The notes under the pieces were generated by a model, which had not been told where the DNA came from, did no database searches, and saw nothing but the letters and a program-made list of their open reading frames with translations. DNA of 26,690 nucleotides from Pseudazoarcus pumilus_A (GTDB lineage Bacteria > Pseudomonadota > Gammaproteobacteria > Burkholderiales > Rhodocyclaceae), in contig JAJLLM010000090.1 of the NCBI GenBank assembly GCA_033837965.1, positions 1 to 26,690 of the forward strand, given 5' to 3'. The position numbers were made by a program, and so were the translations under genes. Each line of letters begins with the position of its first letter. Within the stretch, counting starts at the first letter, position 1. Shown here piece by piece: positions 1 to 8,028 of this stretch.

Positions 1-1
1 G

Positions 2-568
2 CCGCTCACCGGCTGGCTGCAGGCGCTGATCACCACGCCGTTGCCGCTGCCCGATGGCGCGGCCTGCGCGCTCGCGCAACCCGACACGCTGAGCCCCGAA
101 CTGGAGTTCTGGCTGTCGGCCGGCCGCGTCGAAACGCGCGAACTGGACCGACTGGTGTGTGCCCACACGCTGGATGCCGCACCGCGTCCAGCGCTCGAAC
201 CTGCGCAGTTGCAGGGCATGTTGAAAGGCTTCATCGACCTCGTGTTCGAGCACGAGGGGCGCTATTACGTCATCGACTACAAATCCAACTGGCTGGGCGC
301 AGAGGACGCGGCCTACACGCCGGACGCAATGCGCGCCGCCATTCTGGAAGCGCGCTACGAGTTGCAGTACGTGCTGTATCTCTTCGCGCTGCACCGCCAG
401 TTGCGCGCGCGGCTGCCGGGTTACGACTACGACCGCCACATAGGCGGCGCGGCCTATGTGTTCCTGCGCGGCATCGGTGCCGAATCGCGAGGCGTGCATG
501 TAGAGCGTCCGCCGCGGGAATTGATCGAGGCGCTGGACGCCTTGTTTTCGGTTAGGGAGGTCGCATGA
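2..568 (+). CDS. recB: RecB C-terminal nuclease domain (partial, 5' end outside window)
   Basis: This is the tail of the RecB subunit of RecBCD, the helicase-nuclease that processes double-strand breaks. The reading frame is open from base 2, so the gene begins upstream of the window. The visible part is the C-terminal nuclease domain: GFIDLVF followed by VIDYKSN carries the two aspartates and the lysine of the D...DYK active site (E. coli D1067, D1080, K1082 equivalents). The Q-rich helix that follows (YELQYVLYLFALHRQL) is also typical of this fold. The stop overlaps the recD start (ATGA), the usual recB-recD coupling, which supports the assignment. Helicase motifs are not visible because they lie outside the window. 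Confidence 0.93.
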   Translation, partial: PLTGWLQALITTPLPLPDGAACALAQPDTLSPELEFWLSAGRVETRELDRLVCAHTLDAAPRPALEPAQLQGMLKGFIDLVFEHEGRYYVIDYKSNWLGAEDAAYTPDAMRAAILEARYELQYVLYLFALHRQLRARLPGYDYDRHIGGAAYVFLRGIGAESRGVHVERPPRELIEALDALFSVREVA

Positions 569-2541
569 TCCCCTGCCTGTCCGCCACTCCGCTGCCGAGC
601 ACCTCCGCGACCGAAATCGCCGCCCACATCGAACGCTGGGCCGAGCGCGGCTGGCTGAGGCCGCTCGACGCCGCCTTTGCCGGCTTCCTGTGGCGCGAGG
701 CGCCGGACGCGCCGGGCCTGCTGCTGCTCGCCGCCGCGCTGGCCAGCCACCAGCTCGGGCGCGGTCACGCCTGCCTCGATCTGGCCGCCACGCTGAGTGA
801 TCCCGACTTTGCGCTGTCGCTGCCGCCGGATGGTGTGCAGGACGCAACCGACACGCCGCGCAGCTTGCTGGCCGGCGTGGATGCCGCCGCGTGGCGCGCG
901 GCACTGGCGCACCCGCAACTGGTCGGAGAAGGCGAAGGCGACACCCCGCTGGTGCTGGCCGGTGAGCGACTGTATCTGCGCCGGTACTGGCGCTTCGAGC
1001 AGGCAGTGATTGCCGCCGTGTCGGCCCGCGTGGCCGCAGCCGCTGCGGCACCGACGGGCGAGGTACGTCGCGTGCTCGACACCTTGTTTGCGCCGTCCGA
1101 GGGCACTGACTGGCAAAAGCTCGCCTGCGCGCTGGCCGCGCGCAGCGCCTTCTCGGTCATCACCGGCGGCCCCGGCACCGGCAAGACCACCACCGTCGTG
1201 CGTCTGCTCGCGCTGCTGCAGTCACTCGCCCTGCAGGCCGACCCGGTGCGCCCGCTGCGCATCCGGCTGGCCGCGCCCACCGGCAAGGCCGCGGCGCGCC
1301 TGAACGCCTCCATCGGCGGTGCACTGGAGATGCTCGATGTCGAGGACGCGGTGCGTGCCGCGATTCCCGCCACGGTCACCACGCTGCACCGCCTGCTCGG
1401 TGCACGGCCCGATTCGCGCGCCTTCCGGCATGACGCCGATCACCCGCTGGCGCTGGACGTGCTGGTGGTGGATGAAGCCTCGATGATCGACCTGGAAATG
1501 ATGGCCGCCGTGCTCGCCGCGCTGCCGGCCGATGCCCGGCTGGTGCTGCTGGGCGACCGCGACCAGCTTGCCTCGGTCGAGGCCGGCGCCGTGCTGGGCG
1601 TGCTGGCGGCGCGCGCCCGCGAGGCGCATTACACGCCGGATACGGTCGCATGGCTGGCGGAGGCGAGCGGGCAGACGATTGCGCCCGAGTTCATCGACGC
1701 CGCTGGAACGCCGCTGGACCAGAGCATCGCCATGCTGCGCGTGTCCCGCCGCTTCGATGCCGCCAGCGGCATCGGAAAACTGGCCGAGGCAGTCAATGGC
1801 GGAGCACCGGCTGCGGTGCATGCCGAACTCGCTGCCGCGCATGCGGATGTCGCCAGCCACAGCGGCGCGGACGCGCTCGCCGCGCTGCGCGCCGCCGTGC
1901 TCGACGGCACGCGCACCTGGCTGGAACTGGCGCGCGAGGCTGTGCCGCTCGACGACGAAGCGGCAGATGCCGCCGCGCGCGCCGTGCTCGAAGCCCACGC
2001 GGCCTTCCAGGTGCTGTGCGCGGTGCGCAAGGGCGAGTGGGGCGTGGACGGGCTCAACCGCCAGATTGCACGCTGGCTCGCCGCCGCCGGGCGTATCGAC
2101 ACCGGGCACGACTGGTATGCCGGCCGACCGGTGCTGGTCACGCACAACGACTACGGCCTGGGCCTGATGAACGGCGACATCGGCGTGACCCTGCTGCGCC
2201 ATGAGGCCGACGGCAGCACGCGCTTGCGCGTGGCCTTCGTCGCATCGGACACGGGCCGCGTGCGCTGGGTGCTGCCCAGCCGCCTGCGCGCGGTGGAGAC
2301 CGTGTTCGCCATGACCGTGCACAAGTCGCAGGGCTCGGAATTCGGCAGCGTCGCGCTGGTCCTGCCCGACACCGTCAGCCCCATCCTGACGCGCGAACTG
2401 CTCTACACCGGCATCACCCGCGCTCGCACCCGGCTGGCGCTGTTCAACCCCGGTGGCGAGCGTGTGCTCGACGCCGCCGTCACCCGCCGCGTGTTGCGCG
2501 CCAGCGGGCTGGACGCGCTGCACTGCGCCAATCTCGGCTGA
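565..2541 (+). CDS. recD: RecD, exodeoxyribonuclease V alpha subunit
   Basis: This is the 5'-3' helicase subunit of RecBCD, 658 residues, a normal length. A divergent N-terminal domain (about residues 1-170) precedes a superfamily 1 helicase core. Visible motifs are Walker A GGPGTGKTTT near residue 200, Walker B VLVVDEASMID near 300, LLGDRDQLASVEAG near 327, the late helicase motif TVHKSQGSEF near 583, and ELLYTGITRART near 612 (arginine-finger motif VI). The ATG overlaps the recB stop and has a good ribosome site (AGGGAGG, 554-560). The gene ends five bases from a convergent gene, with no visible terminator between them. All key residues look intact. Confidence 0.97.
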   Translation: MIPCLSATPLPSTSATEIAAHIERWAERGWLRPLDAAFAGFLWREAPDAPGLLLLAAALASHQLGRGHACLDLAATLSDPDFALSLPPDGVQDATDTPRSLLAGVDAAAWRAALAHPQLVGEGEGDTPLVLAGERLYLRRYWRFEQAVIAAVSARVAAAAAAPTGEVRRVLDTLFAPSEGTDWQKLACALAARSAFSVITGGPGTGKTTTVVRLLALLQSLALQADPVRPLRIRLAAPTGKAAARLNASIGGALEMLDVEDAVRAAIPATVTTLHRLLGARPDSRAFRHDADHPLALDVLVVDEASMIDLEMMAAVLAALPADARLVLLGDRDQLASVEAGAVLGVLAARAREAHYTPDTVAWLAEASGQTIAPEFIDAAGTPLDQSIAMLRVSRRFDAASGIGKLAEAVNGGAPAAVHAELAAAHADVASHSGADALAALRAAVLDGTRTWLELAREAVPLDDEAADAAARAVLEAHAAFQVLCAVRKGEWGVDGLNRQIARWLAAAGRIDTGHDWYAGRPVLVTHNDYGLGLMNGDIGVTLLRHEADGSTRLRVAFVASDTGRVRWVLPSRLRAVETVFAMTVHKSQGSEFGSVALVLPDTVSPILTRELLYTGITRARTRLALFNPGGERVLDAAVTRRVLRASGLDALHCANLG

Positions 2542-2546
2542 GAGGT

Positions 2547-3158
2547 TCAGGCATGGGCCTGCAGTGTGTGCAGATGCCGCGCCAGATCTTCAAGGCGATC
2601 CTGCCCCCAGAAACGCTCGTCATTGACCACGAAGGTGGGTGAGCCGAAGACGCGGGCGGCGATGGCGGCTTCGGTGTTGCCGGCCACCGCAGCGGCGGCT
2701 TCCGGCGCCTGCGCGGCGGACAGCAGGGCCTGGGCGTCGAGGCCGGCGCGGCTCAGGGCGTGGGCGATGTGGTCCGGCTGCGCGATGTCGAGTTCGTCGG
2801 CCCACACGGCGGAGAGCAGGGCGAAAGAGGCCGGGCCGGGGTCGTCCCCTTCGAGGGCGACGGCGGCAATCACGCGACTGGCCAGCGTGGCGTCGGCCGG
2901 CCAGTGGCGCGGTGCGACGTGGATCGGCAGGCCGAGCTGGCGGGCCTTGCGCGCGAGGTCTTCGCGGCGGTAGCTCAGGCGGGCTTCGGATTGCTTGAAG
3001 GGCGGGACGGTGTCGGTGGCGGCGAACACCCGCACCACGTCCATCGGGCGGTAGCGCAGGCGGGCTCCGGCGGCATCGGCGATCTGGCGCAGGCGTGGCT
3101 CGCCGAGGTAGGCGTAGCCCGACATCGGGGAATAGAAGTAGTCGATGGTGACGGTCAT
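2547..3158 (-). CDS. 2-hydroxychromene-2-carboxylate isomerase-like / kappa-class GST-like DsbA-fold protein
   Basis: This 203-residue protein belongs to the DsbA-fold family that includes HCCA isomerase (naphthalene catabolism) and kappa-class glutathione transferases. The N-terminus IDYFYSPMSGYAYLGEP matches the family start, with serine where thioredoxins have the CxxC motif. Near the C-terminus, FGSPTFVVNDERFWGQDRL is the family's cis-proline and glutathione-site region. I chose the ATG at 3158 because the family begins about there; a longer open frame to 3239 adds 27 low-quality residues and runs into the upstream sulfurtransferase stop. It is the last gene of the minus-strand sigma-54 unit, 52 bp after the rhodanese gene. 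Whether it isomerises a ring compound or uses glutathione cannot be told from sequence. Confidence 0.85.
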   Translation of the reverse strand: MTVTIDYFYSPMSGYAYLGEPRLRQIADAAGARLRYRPMDVVRVFAATDTVPPFKQSEARLSYRREDLARKARQLGLPIHVAPRHWPADATLASRVIAAVALEGDDPGPASFALLSAVWADELDIAQPDHIAHALSRAGLDAQALLSAAQAPEAAAAVAGNTEAAIAARVFGSPTFVVNDERFWGQDRLEDLARHLHTLQAHA

Positions 3159-3173
3159 CTGAGGCTTCCGGTG

Positions 3174-3200
3174 GGCGGGCGCACCGCGGATGCGCCCGCC
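3174..3200 (-). other. Intercistronic GC-rich hairpin between sulfurtransferase and isomerase genes
   Basis: A perfect 10-bp inverted repeat (GGCGGGCGCA and TGCGCCCGCC) encloses a 7-nt loop. It sits between the stop of the sulfurtransferase gene and the start of the isomerase gene. No T-run follows in the transcript direction, so it looks like an mRNA-stability or processing stem rather than a full terminator. Confidence 0.7.
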
Positions 3201-3210
3201 GTGGCAGGAC

Positions 3211-4059
3211 TTACGCGGCGTAGGGCAGGCCTTCCTCAATGGGCAGCGCCGGATCGCGTGACCATTCGTTCCACGAACCGAAGTAGATGCGCACGTCCTT
3301 GACGCCGGCCTGCTTGAGCGCGAGGAAGCTGTTCGACGCGCGCGCGCCCTTGAAGCAGTAGAGGTACACCGGCTTGTCCTTGCCGATGCCGACGGTGGCC
3401 AGCTCGGCCATCACTTCGGCCGGCGCCTTGATCACCGGGCCGTCGGCCGAGGGCTTCATCAGGCGGTACCACTCCACCCACTTGGCGCCTGGAATACGGC
3501 CCTTGCGCGGGCAGAAATCCTTGCCGTAGGGCGAGGACGAGTCGGCGATCCATTCATCCACGTCACGCACGTCGAGCAGTTCGATGGCCGGGTTGTCGAG
3601 TGCGGCGAGCATGTCGTCCTTGGTGAGCAGCACGCTGGCGGCGGCCGGGTCGACCGGGAAGACGGCCGGCGCGGGCGTCGGCACGTCGGTGCTCACCGGC
3701 AGGCCGGCGGCGCTCCATGCGGCGAAGCCGCCGTGCAGCACGGCGGCCTTGGGGTAGCCAAGGAAGGTGAGCAGGAAGTAGCCGCGGCAGGACTGGCCGA
3801 AGCCTGTGTTCATGGACTGTTCGTAGAGCACGGCGGTTTTCTTGCCGTCGAGCCCGGCTGCGCCGAAGGCGGTGGCGAATTTCTCGGTCATCTCCTTCAC
3901 GCCGCTCGAATCCGAGGTGGCGAGGAAGGTGAAGATGTCGTGCAGGTTCACGGCGCCGGGAATGTGGCCGGCGGCGTAGGCGTCGGGCGAGCGAGTGTCG
4001 ATGATGACTACGTCGCTCATAGCGGCGAGCTCGGCGGGGGAAATCAGGGTCTTGCTCAT
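3211..4059 (-). CDS. Tandem-rhodanese sulfurtransferase
   Basis: This 282-residue protein has two rhodanese domains, as in thiosulfate or 3-mercaptopyruvate sulfurtransferases. The N-terminal domain opens with VVIIDTRSPDAYAAGHIPGA, the family entry motif. The C-terminal domain carries IELLDVRDVDEW and the active-site loop YCFKGARAS, with the persulfide-forming cysteine at residue 235. The loop CFKGAR differs from the classic CRKGVT and CGSGVT loops, so the sulfur donor is uncertain. There is no signal peptide, so it is probably cytoplasmic. The ATG at 4059 has an AGAGGA ribosome site. It lies 79 bp after the binding-protein gene in the same unit, which hints that sulfane sulfur is made or consumed in this pathway. 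Confidence 0.92.
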   Translation of the reverse strand: MSKTLISPAELAAMSDVVIIDTRSPDAYAAGHIPGAVNLHDIFTFLATSDSSGVKEMTEKFATAFGAAGLDGKKTAVLYEQSMNTGFGQSCRGYFLLTFLGYPKAAVLHGGFAAWSAAGLPVSTDVPTPAPAVFPVDPAAASVLLTKDDMLAALDNPAIELLDVRDVDEWIADSSSPYGKDFCPRKGRIPGAKWVEWYRLMKPSADGPVIKAPAEVMAELATVGIGKDKPVYLYCFKGARASNSFLALKQAGVKDVRIYFGSWNEWSRDPALPIEEGLPYAA

Positions 4060-4094
4060 GACGTGTGTCCTCTGTCGGGGATTGGAACAAAGGG

Positions 4095-4126
4095 CGGACG
4101 CCGCCGGGGGTGGGGCGCGGCGTCCG
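4095..4126 (-). other. Intercistronic GC-rich hairpin between binding-protein and sulfurtransferase genes
   Basis: A perfect 10-bp inverted repeat (CGGACGCCGC and GCGGCGTCCG) encloses a 12-nt loop, within the 79-bp gap downstream of the binding-protein stop. No T-tract follows. It resembles stems that protect upstream mRNA segments and raise yield of the upstream protein, which would suit a periplasmic binding protein. Confidence 0.7.
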
Positions 4127-4138
4127 TCGGGATGCCCG

Positions 4139-5470
4139 TTACATCAGGGCGGTTTCGGGCTTCATCGGGTCGAACACCTTGCCCATGATGGTGTGGGTCT
4201 TGTAGTTCTCGGCTGGCGCCGCGAAGCCCAGCTCGGCCATGCGCTTGCGCGCGTCGGTGGCGAGGAAGACCTGCTCGGCGATCTGCTTGTAGTCGATGTC
4301 GCCCTTCACGTAGCCCCAGCGCTTCATCTGCGTGAGCATCCACACCGCCATCGACTGCCACGGGAAGGGGTCGAAGTCGATGCGCGTGGGTACGTTGCGC
4401 ACATTGCCCAGGCCATCCGCGAAGCGGCCGAGCAGCACCTGCTCCAGCACGGTGTTGGGCTGGTTGAGGTAGTTCGGGCCGGCGATTGCCTCCGCCACAC
4501 TCTTGCGGTTCTCCATCTGCGAGCAATGCAGCGTGGAGCTGACGATGGCGCGGAACAGCGCCGAGAAGGTGTTGGGCATTTCCTTGGCGAACTTGCCCGT
4601 GGACACGAAGGCGCAGCACGGGTGGCGGTCCCACAGCTCGCTGGTGAGGGTGTGGATGAAGCCCACGCCGTCGAATACCGCGCGCTGGTTGAACGGCTCG
4701 GCGACGATGAAGCCGTCGATGTTGCCGGAGCGCAGGTTGGCGATCATGTCCGGCGGCGGCATCACGCGCAGCTGCACGTCCTTGTCCGGGTCCAGCCCGT
4801 GTTCGGCCAGGTAGTGACGCAGCAGGAAGTTGTGCATCGAGTAGTCGAACGGGATGGCGAAGCGGAAGCCCTTCCAGTCCTTCGGGTTGGTCTTGTCCTT
4901 GTGCTTGATGGCCAGCGTGATGGCGTTGCCGTTCACGTTCTCGATAGCCGGCATCACCATCGGCACCGGGTCGGAGCCCAGCCCCATGCTGATGGCCAGC
5001 GGCATCGGCGAGAGCATGTGGGCGGCGTCGAATTCACCGGCGATGGTCTTGTCGCGCACCACGGCCCAGCCGGCCGTGCGCATCAGGTTCACCTTCAGGC
5101 CCTGCTTCTCGTAGAAGCCCAGCGGATCGGCCGCGACGATCGGCGTCGCGCAGGTGATCGGCAGGAAGCCGATGTTGAGCGTGCTCTTCTCCAGCGGCCC
5201 GGACTCCGACGCCATGGCGGCCAGCGCGCTCATCGGCACGAACTGCGAGATGGCGGCCAGCGCCGTGCCGGCGCCCACGCTGCGCAGGAAGCGGCGGCGC
5301 ATGGTGTCGTCGGGGAACAGCGCGCGCACCACGGCCGATTCCACCGCGCGTTGCATGGCCGGGTCTTCGCCGGCCGGCAGGGCGGCGTCGTGTTCGGCCT
5401 GGCTGGTGTGGTGGCCGCAGGAGCAGCGACCGAGGGGCTTGCTGTGGAAGGGATCGTCAAAGGCTGCCAT
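4139..5470 (-). CDS. NrtA/CmpA-family ABC substrate-binding protein with Tat signal
   Basis: This 443-residue protein resembles the NrtA/CmpA/SsuA-type periplasmic binding proteins (nitrate, bicarbonate, sulfonates). An unusual N-terminus of about 57 residues contains CSCGHH (residues 16-21). It is followed by a Tat-type signal with RRRFL at 58-62 and a hydrophobic alanine-rich stretch to about residue 86. The mature part begins near LNIGFLPITCATPIVAADPLG and shows AGWAVVRDK, FDAAHMLSPMPLAISMG and NIDGFIVAEPFN, all typical of the family. From memory, NrtA-type proteins of related bacteria share the CSCG-H N-terminus, so it is a family trait. No permease or ATPase gene adjoins it, so it must borrow a transporter or act as a sensor. 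The start has GGAG eight bases upstream. Confidence 0.88.
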   Translation of the reverse strand: MAAFDDPFHSKPLGRCSCGHHTSQAEHDAALPAGEDPAMQRAVESAVVRALFPDDTMRRRFLRSVGAGTALAAISQFVPMSALAAMASESGPLEKSTLNIGFLPITCATPIVAADPLGFYEKQGLKVNLMRTAGWAVVRDKTIAGEFDAAHMLSPMPLAISMGLGSDPVPMVMPAIENVNGNAITLAIKHKDKTNPKDWKGFRFAIPFDYSMHNFLLRHYLAEHGLDPDKDVQLRVMPPPDMIANLRSGNIDGFIVAEPFNQRAVFDGVGFIHTLTSELWDRHPCCAFVSTGKFAKEMPNTFSALFRAIVSSTLHCSQMENRKSVAEAIAGPNYLNQPNTVLEQVLLGRFADGLGNVRNVPTRIDFDPFPWQSMAVWMLTQMKRWGYVKGDIDYKQIAEQVFLATDARKRMAELGFAAPAENYKTHTIMGKVFDPMKPETALM

Positions 5471-5496
5471 GGAATTCTCCGCTGGATGGGTGGATG

Positions 5497-6846
5497 TCAG
5501 GCGCTGCGGCGTGCGGGTGGCGCGCCGAGTTCAAGCCGGGCGGCGATGGCACCGTCCCGTTGCTGTTGCATGTGCAGGTAACCGGCCTCGTCAGCCACCA
5601 CCTGCCAGTCGAGTTGCGCGCATGGCGTGCCGTGCATCACCACGGGCATGGAGCGCGTTTTGAGGCGGATCACCGGCGCTTCGTGGCGACTCGCGTCAAA
5701 GGGCAGGCCGAGGATTTCGCGCGCGATGGTGGCGGCCTGTCGGGCGATGGGTTCGATGAAACGGCACGGCGTGCCGTCCAGGCTGACGCAGTCGCCCAGC
5801 GCGAAGATGTCCGGCGCGCTGCTTGCCAGCGTGGTCGGGTCCACCACGATGCCGCGCTCGAAGGCCAGACCGGCGCCGCGTGCGAGGCGTGATTCGGTGG
5901 CGAGCCCGGTGGCGGCCACCACTTCGTCGCAGGCCAGCGTCTGACCGTCGGACAGTTCGACCTGACGTTTTTCATCCGCCACGGCGCGCACGCGGATGAC
6001 CTGCGTGCCGCCGATGAAACGCACGCCCAGGCTCTCCAGATGCGCGCGCAGACGCTTGGCGGCACGCAGCGGCAGCAGGTTGGCGAGTGGCTCATCCGCC
6101 ACGTCGATGAGCGTGACCTGATGACCGGCGTGGATGAAATCTTCGGCCAGTTCGCAGCCCACCATGCCGGCGCCGACCAGCACCACGTGTCGGTGCGTGC
6201 CGGCCAGTCTGGCGTGCAGACCGCGCCAGCCGTCGAGGCTGTTCACGCGCCAGCACAGCTTGGCCGGCAGTGCCGGCGGCAGTGCCGGGCGCGAACCCTG
6301 GGCCAGCACCAGATGGGTGTAGGGCAGGGTGCCGCGCGTGGTGCGCAGCTTGTGCGCGGCCGGGGCCAGGCCGGTAGCGAAGGTGTCGCAGCGCAGGCGC
6401 ACGTTGAGGCGCTTTGCGGCGGCCTGCCCGGCTTCGCGCACCAGCGCTTCGGGCGTGGTGCCGCGTGACAGCGCGATGGACAGTTCGGGCTTGTGATAAC
6501 GGTCGGCGGCGCAAGCGCTGACCAGCGTGATCGGCACCTCGGCATCCAGCGCGCGCAGCGCCTCGACCACCGCCCAGCCGGCGTGACCGCCGCCCACCAC
6601 CACCACGCCGGCTTCGCGCGACGGTGCGGCACCGGAGGCGGCCACGGCCAGCGCGGCGGGGGCGTCATAGGGTTCGAAGTCGGCCTTCACCACGCCGCAC
6701 AGCGGGCACACCCAGTCGTCCGGGATGTCCTCGAAGCGGGTGCCGGGGGCCAGCCCGCTGTCGGCGTCGCCCTGTTCCTCGTCGTAGATCAGCCCGCAGG
6801 CGCGGCAGATGAACTGCTTCCACGGAGCGTTGGCGGAGGCGCTCAT
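5497..6846 (-). CDS. Rubredoxin-FAD/NAD(P)H oxidoreductase fusion
   Basis: This 449-residue protein joins a rubredoxin domain to a rubredoxin-reductase-like flavoprotein. Residues 1-60 hold the iron knuckles CRACG (C14, C17) and CPLCG (C47, C50) in the usual rubredoxin spacing. A 20-residue linker leads to the FAD-binding GGGHAG (85-90), the NAD(P)-binding GAGMVG (225-230) and the second FAD motif DIFALGDC (347-353). Together these would move electrons from NAD(P)H through FAD to a one-iron centre on the same chain. The start overlaps the stop of the acyl-CoA-dehydrogenase-like gene (ATGA), suggesting paired synthesis and a likely electron partner. Alkane hydroxylase systems use separate rubredoxin and reductase proteins; here they are one. 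Confidence 0.93.
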   Translation of the reverse strand: MSASANAPWKQFICRACGLIYDEEQGDADSGLAPGTRFEDIPDDWVCPLCGVVKADFEPYDAPAALAVAASGAAPSREAGVVVVGGGHAGWAVVEALRALDAEVPITLVSACAADRYHKPELSIALSRGTTPEALVREAGQAAAKRLNVRLRCDTFATGLAPAAHKLRTTRGTLPYTHLVLAQGSRPALPPALPAKLCWRVNSLDGWRGLHARLAGTHRHVVLVGAGMVGCELAEDFIHAGHQVTLIDVADEPLANLLPLRAAKRLRAHLESLGVRFIGGTQVIRVRAVADEKRQVELSDGQTLACDEVVAATGLATESRLARGAGLAFERGIVVDPTTLASSAPDIFALGDCVSLDGTPCRFIEPIARQAATIAREILGLPFDASRHEAPVIRLKTRSMPVVMHGTPCAQLDWQVVADEAGYLHMQQQRDGAIAARLELGAPPARRSA

Positions 6847-7976
6847 GCCGGTGTCTCCTCACGCGACAGGCGGTCCATCTCCCAGCGCAGGTGTTTGATG
6901 GCGGGGGTGACGATGGCCACGAAGTGCGCTTCGCGGATGCGGCGTTGCGGCGCGGAGTCCATCAGGTAGCCGCGCGCACCCTGATGCAGCAGCGCCGACT
7001 GGGTGGCGCGCAACGACAGTTCGGCGCCGGCCGCGCGGACGTCGAGCACGTCGAGCAGGTAATCCCTGGAGCCGTCGTAGGGCGTTTCGGCGAGCTTGAA
7101 GATGCGTGCGCCCAGCTCTTCGTATTCGGCCTGCAGCTCGTCCGGGCGGTCGTGCAGGAACTTGTTCACGTGGCCGAGCAGCGGCTCGACCTCGAGCATG
7201 GAATCGATGGCGCCCTGCACCACGCCCATGGCCATGCCGCACTGGAGCAGGATGAAGGCGCCGCGGATCTTGGCGATGAAGGGTTGGGCCGGGTCGGCGA
7301 TGAGGCTGTCTTCACCGACGAAGTAGTTGTCCAGCCGCACGCCCCAGGTGCTGGTGCCTTCCATGCCGGAGAACTCTGGGCACTGGCGCAGCACCGCCTG
7401 TTCGCCCTCGAAGCGCAGCAGGAACATGATTTCGTGCGATCGGCTGCCGTCGGCCCTGCTGACGCGGGCGATGGCGCCGCAGTACTGCCCCGGCGCGATG
7501 TGGCTGACCCACGGCAGCGCGCCCGACACGCGGTAGCCGCCCGGCACCTTCTCGGCCTTGAGCAGCATGTTCTCGATGCCGGCGAAGGACTTCATCGGGT
7601 TGGACAGCGCGGTACCGCCGAACGTCAGGCCGGCGGCGTGATCGGTCAGCAGCTGGCCGGTCAGCGCCGGGTTGCCGGACTGCTCCATGTACAGGCCGCA
7701 AACGTCGTGACACCAGGCCAGAAAGCCGGTGGAGCCGCAGCGGCGGCTGATGGCACGCATGGCATCAAGCGCCGTGGCGACATCGGTGCCGTTGCGGTCG
7801 AGATGCGCACCGAAGGCGCCGGCCTCGGCCAGCTGACGCATCTCGGCGAGCGGGTAGTAGCCCTCGCGGTCGATGCGCGTGGCGGCCTTGGCGAGCGGGC
7901 CGTCGGCCACGCGCGTGACGGCCGCGACCACGGCGGACGGGTTCAGGACGGCGGCGGGCGCCTCGGCGAGATTCAT
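6843..7976 (-). CDS. Acyl-CoA-dehydrogenase-fold flavoprotein lacking the usual catalytic glutamate
   Basis: This 377-residue protein has the three-part acyl-CoA dehydrogenase layout: a helical N-terminal part (RQLAEAGAFGAHL), a middle beta domain (YRVSGALPWVSHI, then STWGVRLDNYFV), and a C-terminal helical bundle ending QRRIREAHFVAIVTPAIKHL. In true acyl-CoA dehydrogenases the last motif usually ends in YEGT with the catalytic glutamate; here the aligned stretch reads IVTP, so the base appears absent. That favours a relative such as the DszC/SfnB-type monooxygenase or desulfurisation group, or another non-dehydrogenase flavoprotein. I chose the ATG at 7976 because GGAGGA lies just upstream and overlaps the alternative GTG at 7991. 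It sits between the OsmC and rubredoxin-reductase genes. Confidence 0.85.
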   Translation of the reverse strand: MNLAEAPAAVLNPSAVVAAVTRVADGPLAKAATRIDREGYYPLAEMRQLAEAGAFGAHLDRNGTDVATALDAMRAISRRCGSTGFLAWCHDVCGLYMEQSGNPALTGQLLTDHAAGLTFGGTALSNPMKSFAGIENMLLKAEKVPGGYRVSGALPWVSHIAPGQYCGAIARVSRADGSRSHEIMFLLRFEGEQAVLRQCPEFSGMEGTSTWGVRLDNYFVGEDSLIADPAQPFIAKIRGAFILLQCGMAMGVVQGAIDSMLEVEPLLGHVNKFLHDRPDELQAEYEELGARIFKLAETPYDGSRDYLLDVLDVRAAGAELSLRATQSALLHQGARGYLMDSAPQRRIREAHFVAIVTPAIKHLRWEMDRLSREETPA

Positions 7977-7996
7977 CTCGGGTTCCTCCACGACAA

Positions 7997-8019
7997 CCCG
8001 CGCCCGGCCCGGGCGCGGG
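7997..8019 (-). other. Intercistronic GC-rich hairpin between OsmC and acyl-CoA-dehydrogenase-like genes
   Basis: A perfect 10-bp stem (CCCGCGCCCG and CGGGCGCGGG) with a 3-nt loop lies 9 bases after the OsmC stop and about 20 bases before the next start. The sequence after it in the transcript is TTGTCGTGG, so a weak terminator or attenuating stem is possible. It would favour more OsmC than downstream protein. Confidence 0.75.
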
Positions 8020-8028
8020 CAGGGTTCT

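Noticed and set aside
3995..5581. Long + strand open frame of 528 codons
   Set aside because: It is the antisense shadow of the binding-protein gene; its product is rich in H, R and V with no recognisable domain, as expected from GC-rich codon bias.
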